From JAEXOD01 sp964652025 (GTDB lineage: Bacteria > Bacteroidota > Ignavibacteria > Ignavibacteriales > Melioribacteraceae): DNA of 64,000 nucleotides. The notes under the pieces are model-generated. The model was not told where the DNA came from. It saw nothing but the letters and a program-made list of their open reading frames with translations, and ran no database searches. Both the position numbers and the translations under genes were made by a program. Each line of letters begins with the position of its first letter. The stretch's first letter is position 1. Location: positions 1 through 64,000 of the forward strand of contig CAZYZX010000011.1 in the NCBI GenBank assembly GCA_964652025.1, in the 5' to 3' direction. This document shows, piece by piece, positions 28,638 to 36,056 of the stretch.

Positions 28638-29282
28638 TTAAGCAAACTTTTTTAAAAAATCTTCAGCGTCCTCATCACCCATATCTGCTGCAATTCTCCA
28701 ATCTGTAATAGCGCCATTTTTATCGTTAAGTGCCCATTTAGCTTCTCCACGGTTGCAATAAGCAGCGGCAAAATGGGGTTCCAACTCAATAGCTTTGGTA
28801 AAATCTTCTATTGCACCTTTAATATCTTTTAGCTCGTATTTTACAACACCTCTATCGTTATAGGCATCCACATATTCTGGTTCAATTCTCAAAGTTTCGT
28901 TAAAATCTTCTAAAGCTTTTGTTAGTTCATTAGCCATACGATATGCATTTGCACGGTTATAATATGCATCGTCAAAGTCTGGGTCTAAGTCTATTGCTTG
29001 GGATAGGTCTTCAATAGCACCTTTATAATCCTTAAGCTCATATTTTGCTATTCCACGATTAGCATAAGCGTACTCGTTAAGATTATCTAATTCAATAGTT
29101 TTGGTATAATCTTCAATAGCACCCTTAAAATCTAATAGCCCAAGTTTGGCATCAGCTCTGTTGTGATAGTAATCTGAATTATTTGGGTTTAATTCAATAG
29201 CTTTGTCAAATTCCTTTAAAGCACCTTCGTAATCTTCAATTAAAAGCTTGTCTAAACCCTTATTAAAATGTGTTTCTGGCAT
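28638..29282 (-). CDS. Tetratricopeptide repeat protein
   Basis: A 214-residue protein made almost wholly of six tandem 34-residue TPRs, each with the pattern A-x-x-D-Y-x-x-A-I-E-x-L-P near the turn. A repeating unit is GAIEDFTKAIELEP. There is no signal peptide or other domain, so it is a cytoplasmic helical scaffold for protein contacts. Its own promoter lies at 29321-29351. Its partner cannot be told from context. Confidence 0.9.
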   Translation of the reverse strand: MPETHFNKGLDKLLIEDYEGALKEFDKAIELNPNNSDYYHNRADAKLGLLDFKGAIEDYTKTIELDNLNEYAYANRGIAKYELKDYKGAIEDLSQAIDLDPDFDDAYYNRANAYRMANELTKALEDFNETLRIEPEYVDAYNDRGVVKYELKDIKGAIEDFTKAIELEPHFAAAYCNRGEAKWALNDKNGAITDWRIAADMGDEDAEDFLKKFA

Positions 29283-29320
29283 TTTTAACTCAATTTAGTT
29301 ATTAATTTTTAATAGATAAT

Positions 29321-29351
29321 TAAAATTAAGTTAAAAAATTTATTTTTGCAA
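29321..29351 (-). promoter_or_regulatory. Predicted promoter of the TPR gene
   Basis: Minus strand: TTG (29349-29351), 20 bases, TAATTTTA (29321-29328). Same geometry as the rRNA and small-RNA promoters, with A instead of the last G. Confidence 0.45.
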
Positions 29352-29383
29352 CTAAAAATGTGTTAATTAAAAGATAATAAATT

Positions 29384-29761
29384 TTAATAAAAATAGATTT
29401 CTGGTATTAGTTTTCTACCAGCAAAGCCTTCTTGTGGAGTATGATAAAATTTAATAGTTTCCTCGTCACTTTTCCAACAAAGTAAAACTTCCTCACCATC
29501 AATAATAGATGGAAAGTCAACAAGCCCAACGGTAAAATTCCAATCCTTAAAGCTACAGCCCAATTCTTCCAGCTCTTCTATATATCCTTGCATTTCTAAA
29601 ATAAGTGAACGTATTTTATCATTATTGTTTTCATTATCAGACTCAGAAATAACTTTTAGCTCGTTACCACAACGTAAGATATCTTTTACAATACTTTTTA
29701 CCAAAGGCAATGTTTTTATAGCTTGTTTTGGGGTAAAATATTTTGTATCTATATTATTCAT
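29384..29761 (-). CDS. DUF2203 family protein
   Basis: A 125-residue soluble protein of the DUF2203 family, recognised by the C-terminal block GLVDFPSIIDGEEVLLCWKS and then FYHTPQEGFAGRKLIP. The N-terminal part is a long helical hairpin (LPLVKSIVKDIL). Function is not established; members occur widely in bacteria and archaea. An in-frame ATG four codons earlier (29773) is possible, but MNNIDTKYFTP begins at the usual family start. Confidence 0.85.
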   Translation of the reverse strand: MNNIDTKYFTPKQAIKTLPLVKSIVKDILRCGNELKVISESDNENNNDKIRSLILEMQGYIEELEELGCSFKDWNFTVGLVDFPSIIDGEEVLLCWKSDEETIKFYHTPQEGFAGRKLIPEIYFY

Positions 29762-29836
29762 TTTAATTACCATTCTTTATTAATAGATACAAAATATAAA
29801 TAAAATTAGTTCAATCAATTTTTTGTTTAAAGCAAA

Positions 29837-29860
29837 AAACCCGTTCTTTAGAACGGGTTT
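29837..29860 (-). terminator. Intrinsic terminator after the TlpA-like gene's neighbours
   Basis: AAACCCGTTC/GAACGGGTTT stem with a 4-base loop. On the minus strand a T-run follows, so it ends the 30991-29883 operon. Confidence 0.8.
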
Positions 29861-29882
29861 TAATCGATTAAAAACTTATAAA

Positions 29883-30524
29883 TTATTTTATTTCATCTAA
29901 AACAAAATCGGGTGCTTTTTTTAATGACTTTTTATCATATTTACCATTAAGGGCTTTATTAATATCATTAACTAAAGTTTGTTTATCTACTAACCCTACA
30001 TAATAAGCTATTATATAACCTTCTTTATCTACTATAAAAGAAGTAGGAATAGAGTTAATTCCGCCGTAATCAATAATAACTTTGTCATTCCCTTTTGCAA
30101 TTGGGTAATTAATTCCATTAGCTTTCATAAAAGGAACAACATCTTTTTGAGTTAGCCCACCACGAGTTAAAGCATCTAAACTAATACCAATAATTTCAAC
30201 ATTCTTATTTTTATATTCTTTCTTTAACTCAACTAAATCTGGTATACCTTTACGGCAAGGTGGACACCAAGTAGCCCAAAAATCTAAAATAACAACTTTT
30301 CCTTTATAGTCACTTAATTTAACTTTTGCAGCATTTTCATAATATGGTGGATAAGGACCATCAAAAGTATTACCATCGGAATTGTTAACTATAAATAAAA
30401 CTAAAAATACAGTTAAAAATAGCCCTGTGTAGATATAATTTTTATATTTTTTAAAATCAAATCCTTTTTTCTCATTACTTGTAGTTATAGCTGGTTTTGC
30501 GCTATTTTTGGGTTGTTTTGTCAT
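29883..30524 (-). CDS. TlpA/ResA-like membrane-anchored thiol-disulfide oxidoreductase
   Basis: A 213-residue protein with an N-terminal membrane helix (about 30-47) and an extracytoplasmic thioredoxin fold. The redox site is FWATWCPPCRKG (Cys87, Cys90), the cis-Pro is in INSIPTSFIVDK, and the AhpC/TSA-like insert is present. Such proteins reduce specific periplasmic disulfides, for example in cytochrome c maturation. It follows the DUF6132 and DUF1858 genes in the same direction, a set that suggests a small redox module. Confidence 0.92.
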   Translation of the reverse strand: MTKQPKNSAKPAITTSNEKKGFDFKKYKNYIYTGLFLTVFLVLFIVNNSDGNTFDGPYPPYYENAAKVKLSDYKGKVVILDFWATWCPPCRKGIPDLVELKKEYKNKNVEIIGISLDALTRGGLTQKDVVPFMKANGINYPIAKGNDKVIIDYGGINSIPTSFIVDKEGYIIAYYVGLVDKQTLVNDINKALNGKYDKKSLKKAPDFVLDEIK

Positions 30525-30567
30525 TTTTTCTCCAATTTATTAATTAAATTTTAAAATTACTAAATTT

Positions 30568-30786
30568 TTAATTGTTTTGCATAAGTTTGTTTAAATCTTC
30601 AACAAAAACTTCAATTTGTTTATCATCAAAACCTTTTTCTTTGGCTGCGTTTTCTAATGAACCCCAAATTGGTTCACCGCAACGTAAGCACCTAATCCCT
30701 TTTTCTCTTAAATAAACAACACTATCGGGTAAAAGGTTTACAAGTTCTTCAATTTCAATTTCTTTAGTTATTACTTTTTTGTTCAT
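30568..30786 (-). CDS. DUF1858 domain protein
   Basis: A 72-residue protein from the ATG at 30786 (MNKKVITKEIEIEELVNLLP), chosen over the longer frame from 30825 because a GAGGGA ribosome site precedes it. DUF1858 proteins are small helical domains with a CxxC-type cysteine pair, here GIRCLRCGEPIWGSLENAA. They are often fused or adjacent to redox or hybrid-cluster proteins. The exact role is unknown. It overlaps the end of the DUF6132 gene by 23 bases. Confidence 0.85.
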   Translation of the reverse strand: MNKKVITKEIEIEELVNLLPDSVVYLREKGIRCLRCGEPIWGSLENAAKEKGFDDKQIEVFVEDLNKLMQNN

Positions 30787-30991
30787 CGTTTTGTTCCCTC
30801 TTTTTTTTATCACTTGGTAGTGCAAAAATTAAACCTATTACTCCACCATATATAACAGATAAATACGGATTACTTGTTATAGGGCAACTTCCTGTTCTGC
30901 AGCCAATAAAATAGTAATACGCATAACCACCTATTAAACCAATAACTACTGGCAAAACTCGTTTTATTATAAAATTTAAATTAATTTGCAT
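30764..30991 (-). CDS. DUF6132 family small membrane protein
   Basis: A 75-residue protein with two predicted membrane helices (about 9-28 and 42-58). Between them is the conserved loop FIGCRTGSCPITSNPYLS, which identifies the DUF6132 family of Bacteroidota and relatives. The two loop cysteines may be redox-active or bind a metal. It overlaps the DUF1858 gene, and a TlpA-like oxidoreductase follows. Confidence 0.85.
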   Translation of the reverse strand: MQINLNFIIKRVLPVVIGLIGGYAYYYFIGCRTGSCPITSNPYLSVIYGGVIGLIFALPSDKKKREQNDEQKSNN

Positions 30992-31083
30992 AATAACCTG
31001 TAAAAATTGTATTTATTTGATGTAAAAAACAAAAAAAAGATTCCTAAAACTTAAAAAAATATGGTAATATTTTATTATTTAGC

Positions 31084-31114
31084 TTGCTCTTGAATTTACT
31101 ATTTTATAGCTTTA
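31084..31114 (+). promoter_or_regulatory. Predicted promoter of the 31154 gene
   Basis: TTG (31084-31086), 20 bases, TAGCTTTA (31107-31114): a TAnnTTTn box at the same distance as in the rRNA promoter. A CGGAGAAG ribosome site follows before the ATG. Confidence 0.5.
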
Positions 31115-31153
31115 CATAGGAAAAATTTTAAATTAATTATTAACGGAGAAGTT

Positions 31154-31945
31154 ATGGCGGAATATAACAAACATCTTTATATGATTGTCTTTCCAATTAA
31201 TGCTTTAGTTGCTTCCCAATTAGAACCAGATAAATTTGGTGAACATTATACTGTTGGAAGTGCTAAACATTATAGCGGGAAAGTAATTTTTGCTGAATTA
31301 GATATTAATTTTAGAAATGAGTATTTTAATATTGATAAGTACTTAGAACTAACGGTACCTCACCCAGATGGTGCACCCAAAAAAACAAAGTTCATCTCTT
31401 CTTATAATGTTTTAGAGCATGTTGACCTCAATGCTATTCAAAAATTGTTTTTGTGTACGCCTAACGGCAAAGTTTTACCAATAGCACCAAAAGAATATAC
31501 CGCCGTTAATGAACCCGGTTTAATTAGAATTTATCAAGAAATTTGCCCATTAGAAACTTTGGTAGCTTCTACTTTTGACCAGCGCGAGTTTGGTAAATTT
31601 ATTACCACTCAAACAAAATCTAAAGGTGCTCCTAAAATGATGTTTACCCAAATCGAGTTTAATATAGAGCACTTTTTCGAAATGAACAAAAACAAAGAGA
31701 TATTCCAAGCAGAATTAACCGGAATTAACCCTTACAGACTATATGATTGCTTAATGGAACTTAAAGGAAAGCCTGCAAAACTTACCAAAACAATAAGCTT
31801 AGGTAGTTTATTAAGAGAAATTTCTTATAAATTTATTCGTCATGGTTTCTGGTTTGCAGAAGGTGATATTTTGCGCTTCTTCCCCATGCCTTCCATTAAT
31901 GAATTAGAAAATGAATACTACTATTGGTGGAAATTTGTAAGATAA
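31154..31945 (+). CDS. Hypothetical protein with an internal duplication
   Basis: I do not recognise this 263-residue protein. It is soluble, with no signal peptide. Two segments look like copies of one about 53-residue unit: residues 14-66 (PINALVASQLEPDKFGEHY and KVIFAELDI) and 132-184 (PLETLVASTFDQREFGKFI and KMMFTQIEF), offset by 118 residues. The C-terminal 80 residues (SLGSLLREISYKFIRHGFWF) are helical. It has its own promoter, a good ribosome site and a strong terminator, so it is a well-organised single gene. Confidence 0.75.
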   Translation: MAEYNKHLYMIVFPINALVASQLEPDKFGEHYTVGSAKHYSGKVIFAELDINFRNEYFNIDKYLELTVPHPDGAPKKTKFISSYNVLEHVDLNAIQKLFLCTPNGKVLPIAPKEYTAVNEPGLIRIYQEICPLETLVASTFDQREFGKFITTQTKSKGAPKMMFTQIEFNIEHFFEMNKNKEIFQAELTGINPYRLYDCLMELKGKPAKLTKTISLGSLLREISYKFIRHGFWFAEGDILRFFPMPSINELENEYYYWWKFVR

Positions 31946-31972
31946 TTTATAAATTCCATAATTTTTAACTAA

Positions 31973-32005
31973 GCCCCTTTGGTGATTTTGCCTAAGGGGC
32001 GTTTT
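31973..32005 (+). terminator. Intrinsic terminator
   Basis: GCCCCTT (31973-31979) pairs with AAGGGGC (31994-32000), followed by GTTTTTAT. Ends the 31154 transcript. Confidence 0.8.
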
Positions 32006-32036
32006 TATCTTATTAAGTTTGTTGATTAATACTTTT

Positions 32037-32735
32037 ATGAAAATCGAAAATATTAAAATTATTGGCTTTGATGCAGATGATACTTTATGGCATAATATGA
32101 TTTATTTTGCCGAAATTGAAGAACAATACGTTAAATTATTATCAGAATTTAAAAGCGCAGAGGAAATAAAAAAATCTTTATTTACTACCGAAATTAATAA
32201 TATAGATATTTATGGCTATGGTGTAAAAAGCTTTATGCTAAGCATGATTGAAAATGCAATTAAAATTAGCGATGGTAAAATTAATAACTTTGCTATAAGT
32301 AAAATGATAGAATTAGGACAGCACCTTTTAAGGCGACCTGTAGTTCTTTTAGATGGAGTTAAAGAAACTGTTGAAAATTTAAGCAAAAAATATAGACTAA
32401 TTGTTGCTACAAAAGGTGATTTAATTGACCAACAAAGTAAGTTAGATAGAAGTGGACTTGCCGAGTTCTTTCATCATGTAGAAATAATGAGCGATAAAAA
32501 CGAAAAAAGCTATTTAGATATGCTTAAGCATTTAGATATTAAACCAAATAGATTTTTAATGATTGGTAATTCTCTTAAATCTGATATATTACCTGTTGTT
32601 AAAATTGGCGGTTACGGTATTCATATTCCTTTTGATATTACTTGGCAACATGAATATATAGACCCAGAAACAATTAAAAATGTTAAAAATTATATTGAAC
32701 TAACAAGCATTAAGGATTTAACAAAAATTTTATAA
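32037..32735 (+). CDS. HAD-superfamily phosphatase
   Basis: A 232-residue HAD hydrolase from the ATG at 32037 (MKIENIKIIG); the frame is open from a TTG 18 bases earlier. Motif I is GFDADDTLWH with the nucleophile Asp and acid/base Asp, motif II is IVATKGD, and motif III/IV is LMIGNSLKSDILPVVK. There is a helical cap insert (about 25-100), as in phosphoglycolate-type phosphatases. Substrate unknown. The frameshifted epimerase follows by 16 bases, so both may act on a sugar. Confidence 0.88.
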   Translation: MKIENIKIIGFDADDTLWHNMIYFAEIEEQYVKLLSEFKSAEEIKKSLFTTEINNIDIYGYGVKSFMLSMIENAIKISDGKINNFAISKMIELGQHLLRRPVVLLDGVKETVENLSKKYRLIVATKGDLIDQQSKLDRSGLAEFFHHVEIMSDKNEKSYLDMLKHLDIKPNRFLMIGNSLKSDILPVVKIGGYGIHIPFDITWQHEYIDPETIKNVKNYIELTSIKDLTKIL

Positions 32736-32751
32736 AATAAGGGGAATTTTT

Positions 32752-33694
32752 ATGGATAAAAAAAATATTGTAATATTAGGGGCAGGTGGCAGCATAGCTA
32801 ATTCCTTTGCAGAAGAAGCGATTAAAAATGGGGCTAATATTAAATTAGCTAGCCGAAAAGAAGTTAACATTAATGGCGCCACTTGGGTTAAAACAGACCT
32901 ATTAAATTATGAACAAACATTGACCGCCGTAAAAGGAAGCGAGATTGCAGTTTTAACTGCTGGACTAAAATATAACAAAAAGGTTTGGCAAAATGAATGG
33001 CACATTATTATTAATAATGTAGTTAAAGCATGCCAATCTGAAAATATTAAACTAGTATTTTTTGATAACGTTTATATGTATGGGTTAGTACACGGTAAAA
33101 TGACCGAGAACACACCATACAATCCTTGTAGCAAAAAGGGGGGAAGTTAGAGCAAGAATTGCAAAAATGTTAGAACACGAATATCAACAAAATAATGCAA
33201 AAATATTAATTGCAAGAGCCGCAGATTTATACGGTCCCTATGGAGGTGGAAACTGCATACCAAATTTTATGATTATTGAAAATTTGTTAAAAGGTAAAAA
33301 GGCTAATTATCTTGGTGATGTTAATAAATTCCATTCTTTTACTTACATACCAGATTGCGCTAAAAGCTTATATTTACTTGCTACAGATGATACTGCTTAT
33401 AACCAAATTTGGCATTTGCCAACTGCTTATCCAGCTATTACCGGTAAACAATTTATAAGTTATGCAGCAAGTTTTCTTAATGTACCAGAAAAATACTCTG
33501 CTTTTTCTAAATTTATGGTAAAATTAGCTGGACTTTTTGACCCCACAATTAACGAAGTTTACGAAATGATGTATCAATATACTTATGATTACATTTTTGA
33601 TTCATCTAAATTTGAAAAACATTATAATTACACTCCTACACCTTATATTAAAGGAATTGAAGAAACTATAAACTATTATAAAAACAAAATGTAA
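32752..33694 (+). pseudogene. NAD-dependent epimerase/dehydratase, interrupted by a frameshift
   Basis: An extended short-chain dehydrogenase. The N-terminal part (to 33150) has the nucleotide-binding ILGAGGSIANSFAEEA and VYMYGLV. The C-terminal part (read from 33167) has LIARAADLYGPYGGG and HSFTYIPDCAKSL. The frame breaks at a run of six Gs (33138-33143). With five Gs the join reads PYNPCSKKGEVRARIAKML, a normal YxxxK-region sequence of the family. As written it would stop at 33150 and lose most of its substrate domain. It is a recent mutation, a phase-variable switch or a sequencing error. It is otherwise intact. Confidence 0.85.
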
Positions 33695-33708
33695 ATGTTA
33701 TTTTTGAA

Positions 33709-33740
33709 GGGGTAATAATTATAATATTATTCCCCTATTT
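33709..33740 (+). terminator. Intrinsic terminator
   Basis: GGGG-T-AATAAT (33709-33719) pairs with ATTATTCCCC (33726-33735) with one bulge, followed by a T-rich stretch. Confidence 0.65.
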
Positions 33741-33858
33741 TATATTTTTTATTCCTCATATTACCTTATAATAACAGTAAATTAAAACGATTTTTGAAAC
33801 CTATTTATAATTTTAACATCATACTTATAAACAAAAATTAAAAATATGGAGTAAAAAA

Positions 33859-34203
33859 ATGTTAAGAACTAATTTAAAGCACCTTTTAAGTGAACAAGAT
33901 CATAGTGAATTAATAAATAATAACGAAAACGTTATGGTATGCTGCGGAAGAATGGGTCCAATGTGTATACCAGTATACGAAATAATGGAAGAATTAGAAA
34001 GCGAATACCCTAACGTAAAATTTGCAGATATGGAATTTGATTTACCTGATGCAAGAGTAATTAGAAATTTACCCGAATGCCGCACCTTTGCTGGTTTACC
34101 ATTTACTGTATATTATAAAAACGGTAAAGTTGTTAAAGCTACTAGTAGCATTCAAACAAGAGAACAAATTACCGAAATTTTGGATGAATATTTTGCAAAA
34201 TAA
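33859..34203 (+). CDS. Thioredoxin-fold protein with an atypical active site
   Basis: A 114-residue protein with a thioredoxin-like fold: strand FADMEFDL, then the cis-Pro turn FAGLPFTVYYKNGKVVK. The usual WCGPC is replaced by VCCGRMGPMCIPVYEIMEEL, with Cys28, Cys29 and Cys36. There is thus no CxxC but a CC-x6-C arrangement, plus a further Cys in LPECRTF. It lies 45 bases upstream of trxB with a terminator between, which suggests it is the partner of that reductase. The redox mechanism must differ from normal thioredoxin. Confidence 0.75.
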   Translation: MLRTNLKHLLSEQDHSELINNNENVMVCCGRMGPMCIPVYEIMEELESEYPNVKFADMEFDLPDARVIRNLPECRTFAGLPFTVYYKNGKVVKATSSIQTREQITEILDEYFAK

Positions 34204-34209
34204 ATGTTT

Positions 34210-34234
34210 AAGGTCGGTTAACCCGACCTTTTTT
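34210..34234 (+). terminator. Intrinsic terminator between the Trx-like gene and trxB
   Basis: AAGGTCGG (34210-34217) pairs with CCGACCTT (34223-34230) and is followed by TTTT. It probably lowers trxB expression relative to the Trx-like gene. Confidence 0.75.
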
Positions 34235-34248
34235 GTAAGGAGTAAATT

Positions 34249-35214
34249 ATGAACAGTAATCACTTTGATGTAATAGTAATAGGAGCCGGGGCAGCCGGAT
34301 TAACCGCTGGAATTTATCTATCCCGCGCAAGGGTAAACACCTTAATTCTTAACGAAGGTGCCGTTGGTGGTCAAATGGTTTTAACACACGAAATTGCTAA
34401 CTACCCTGGTGTGGAATCTATTAGCGGTTATGAACTTGCACGAATAATGAAAACCCAAGCTATAAAATTTGGTTGCACTATTAAAAGTAATATAAAAATA
34501 ACTAAGTTAGATTTAGCAAGCAAAATTAAATCTGTTGAAGTTAATGGTAAAATTACATATACTGCCGATGCTGTTATTATTGCAACTGGCGGAAAATCTA
34601 GAACTTTAGGCGTAGTTAATGAAGATAAATTTAAAGGTAAAGGTATTTCATACTGCGCAACTTGCGATGGCGACTTTTTTACTGATAAAGAAATTATTGT
34701 AGTCGGTGGCGGTAATTCTGCTTTAGAAGAAGCCGTTTCTCTTACTAAATATGCTAGTAAAGTTACTATTGTTCATCAATTCGACCATTTCCAAGCATTA
34801 GAGCACTACGTTACAGAAGCTAAAAATAATCCTAAAATAAACTTTATTATGGAATCTACTGTTAGCGGATTTTTTGGCGAAGATAGTTTAGAATACGTTA
34901 AAATAAAAAATCTAAAAAATGGTGAAGAAACCGATATGAAAATTGATGGCGTATTTGTATTTATTGGTTATGTGCCAAATACAGAATCTATTAAAGGGAC
35001 TGTTAACTTAAACGACAACGGAGAAATTATTGTAGATAGTTTAATGCGCACTAATTTATCTGGCGTTTTTGCTGCGGGTGATTCTATTACTAAACGTTAC
35101 AGACAGGTAACCACAGCTGTTGCAGATGGCACTATAGCCGCCCTTTCTGCTGTTGAATATATAAACGAAATAAAAAAAGAAAGGAAAAAAGAAGCTGAAG
35201 TTTTGGCTAATTAA
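34249..35214 (+). CDS. trxB: Thioredoxin reductase
   Basis: A 321-residue flavoenzyme that passes electrons from NADPH to thioredoxin. FAD motif GAGAAGLTAG near residues 12-21, redox site CATC (Cys136, Cys139) in ISYCATCDGDFF, NADP motif GGGNSALEEA near 153-162, and the C-terminal FAD motif GVFAAGDS. A GTAAGGAG ribosome site precedes the ATG. It is paired with the odd thioredoxin-like protein upstream. A strain with a different reductase/thioredoxin pair elsewhere cannot be excluded. Confidence 0.95.
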   Translation: MNSNHFDVIVIGAGAAGLTAGIYLSRARVNTLILNEGAVGGQMVLTHEIANYPGVESISGYELARIMKTQAIKFGCTIKSNIKITKLDLASKIKSVEVNGKITYTADAVIIATGGKSRTLGVVNEDKFKGKGISYCATCDGDFFTDKEIIVVGGGNSALEEAVSLTKYASKVTIVHQFDHFQALEHYVTEAKNNPKINFIMESTVSGFFGEDSLEYVKIKNLKNGEETDMKIDGVFVFIGYVPNTESIKGTVNLNDNGEIIVDSLMRTNLSGVFAAGDSITKRYRQVTTAVADGTIAALSAVEYINEIKKERKKEAEVLAN

Positions 35215-35272
35215 TTGATTTTTTAATCCTCATATAATATTTTTACTTAGATTAAAAATTTTATATAGGAAT

Positions 35273-35833
35273 ATGAAAATCAATTTACCAAAACCAGACT
35301 TTGATAAAACAATACTAAAATTATTAAACAAGCGTAAAACTACGCGAGAGTTTTCTACTGAAAAGTTAAGCGACCAAACTATATCAGAAATTTTATGGGC
35401 AGCATTTGGTATTAATAGACCAGATAACAGGCGAACAGCGCCTACTGCCCGTAATATGCAAGAAATTGAACTTTACCCAGTTACCGAAGAAGGAATTTAT
35501 TATTACGACCCTTTTGAAAATACATTAACCTTAATAAAATCTGGTGATTTTAGAAAGGACACAGGCACACAAGATTTTATTGGTATTGCACCTTTAGAAA
35601 TAGTAATTGTTGCAAATTTTAATAAATCCGAAGCGCCCGAAGAAAAGAAATTCCCATATGCTTATTTAGATACCGGTTACGTTTCAGAAAATATTTATCT
35701 TTATTGCGCAGCAGAAAACCTTGCAACTGTTGCTCGTGGCTCTGTTGATAAAGTTAATCTTGCTAAAATTATGGGTTTAGAACCTTTTAAACACATTATA
35801 TTAGTACAAACCGTAGCCAAGTTTTTAAACTAA
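35273..35833 (+). CDS. Nitroreductase-family flavoprotein
   Basis: A 186-residue nitroreductase-like protein. KRKTTREFSTEKLSDQTISE is the FMN-binding start. The rest matches the compact form used by SagB-type and related enzymes (APTARNMQEIELYP, APLEIVIVAN, YVSENIYLYCAAENLATVARG). It binds FMN and reduces unknown substrates, possibly quinones or nitro compounds. It follows trxB by 58 bases, so a redox connection is possible. Confidence 0.88.
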   Translation: MKINLPKPDFDKTILKLLNKRKTTREFSTEKLSDQTISEILWAAFGINRPDNRRTAPTARNMQEIELYPVTEEGIYYYDPFENTLTLIKSGDFRKDTGTQDFIGIAPLEIVIVANFNKSEAPEEKKFPYAYLDTGYVSENIYLYCAAENLATVARGSVDKVNLAKIMGLEPFKHIILVQTVAKFLN

Positions 35834-35853
35834 ATTACTTAAGTTTTACTTTT

Positions 35854-36056
35854 TTGGTAAATTTATAAATTTTTTTTATTTTTCTAATGCAAAGTTAAAG
35901 TTTTTGCACTTTAAGATTGCTCGTTGTAATTGTGTTCAATCATGCCTCTTTTTTTAAGCAGCCGCTTAAAAAAATATTCATTAAGTGATTATTATTCTCC
36001 ATTCCTTTTAATTTATTAAAAGGGAATGGCTTTTTTATATTTAAATTTGGAGTTTT
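35854..36056 (+). promoter_or_regulatory. Structured, terminator-bearing leader of the BtuB-like receptor
   Basis: A promoter-like TTG (35854-35856), 20 bases, TATTTTTC (35877-35884) is followed by a 170-base leader. It holds a TGCAAA/TTTGCA hairpin (about 35887-35908) and a perfect 11-bp inverted repeat (35949-35959 with 35964-35974). An intrinsic terminator (35999-36029, then CTTTTTT) ends 21 bases before the receptor start. A 25-codon frame (ATG 35942, stop 36017) overlaps both the repeat and the terminator. No cobalamin-box sequence is visible. Read as attenuation control of the receptor, or simply as the terminator of the gene upstream plus incidental structure. Confidence 0.4.
35999..36036 (+). 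terminator. Intrinsic terminator ahead of the 36057 receptor
   Basis: CCATTCC-TTTTAA pairs with TTAAAAGGGAATGG (one bulged G), then CTTTTTT. Very close to the downstream ATG, so it would limit read-through into the receptor. Confidence 0.75.

Noticed and set aside
28638..29282. Direct repeats in the TPR gene as a mobile or CRISPR-like element
   Set aside because: They encode the 34-residue TPR units of one protein and are explained by that.
35834..36056. Cobalamin riboswitch before the BtuB-like receptor
   Set aside because: The GCCACTG-type B12 box and its flanking helices cannot be found in the leader.
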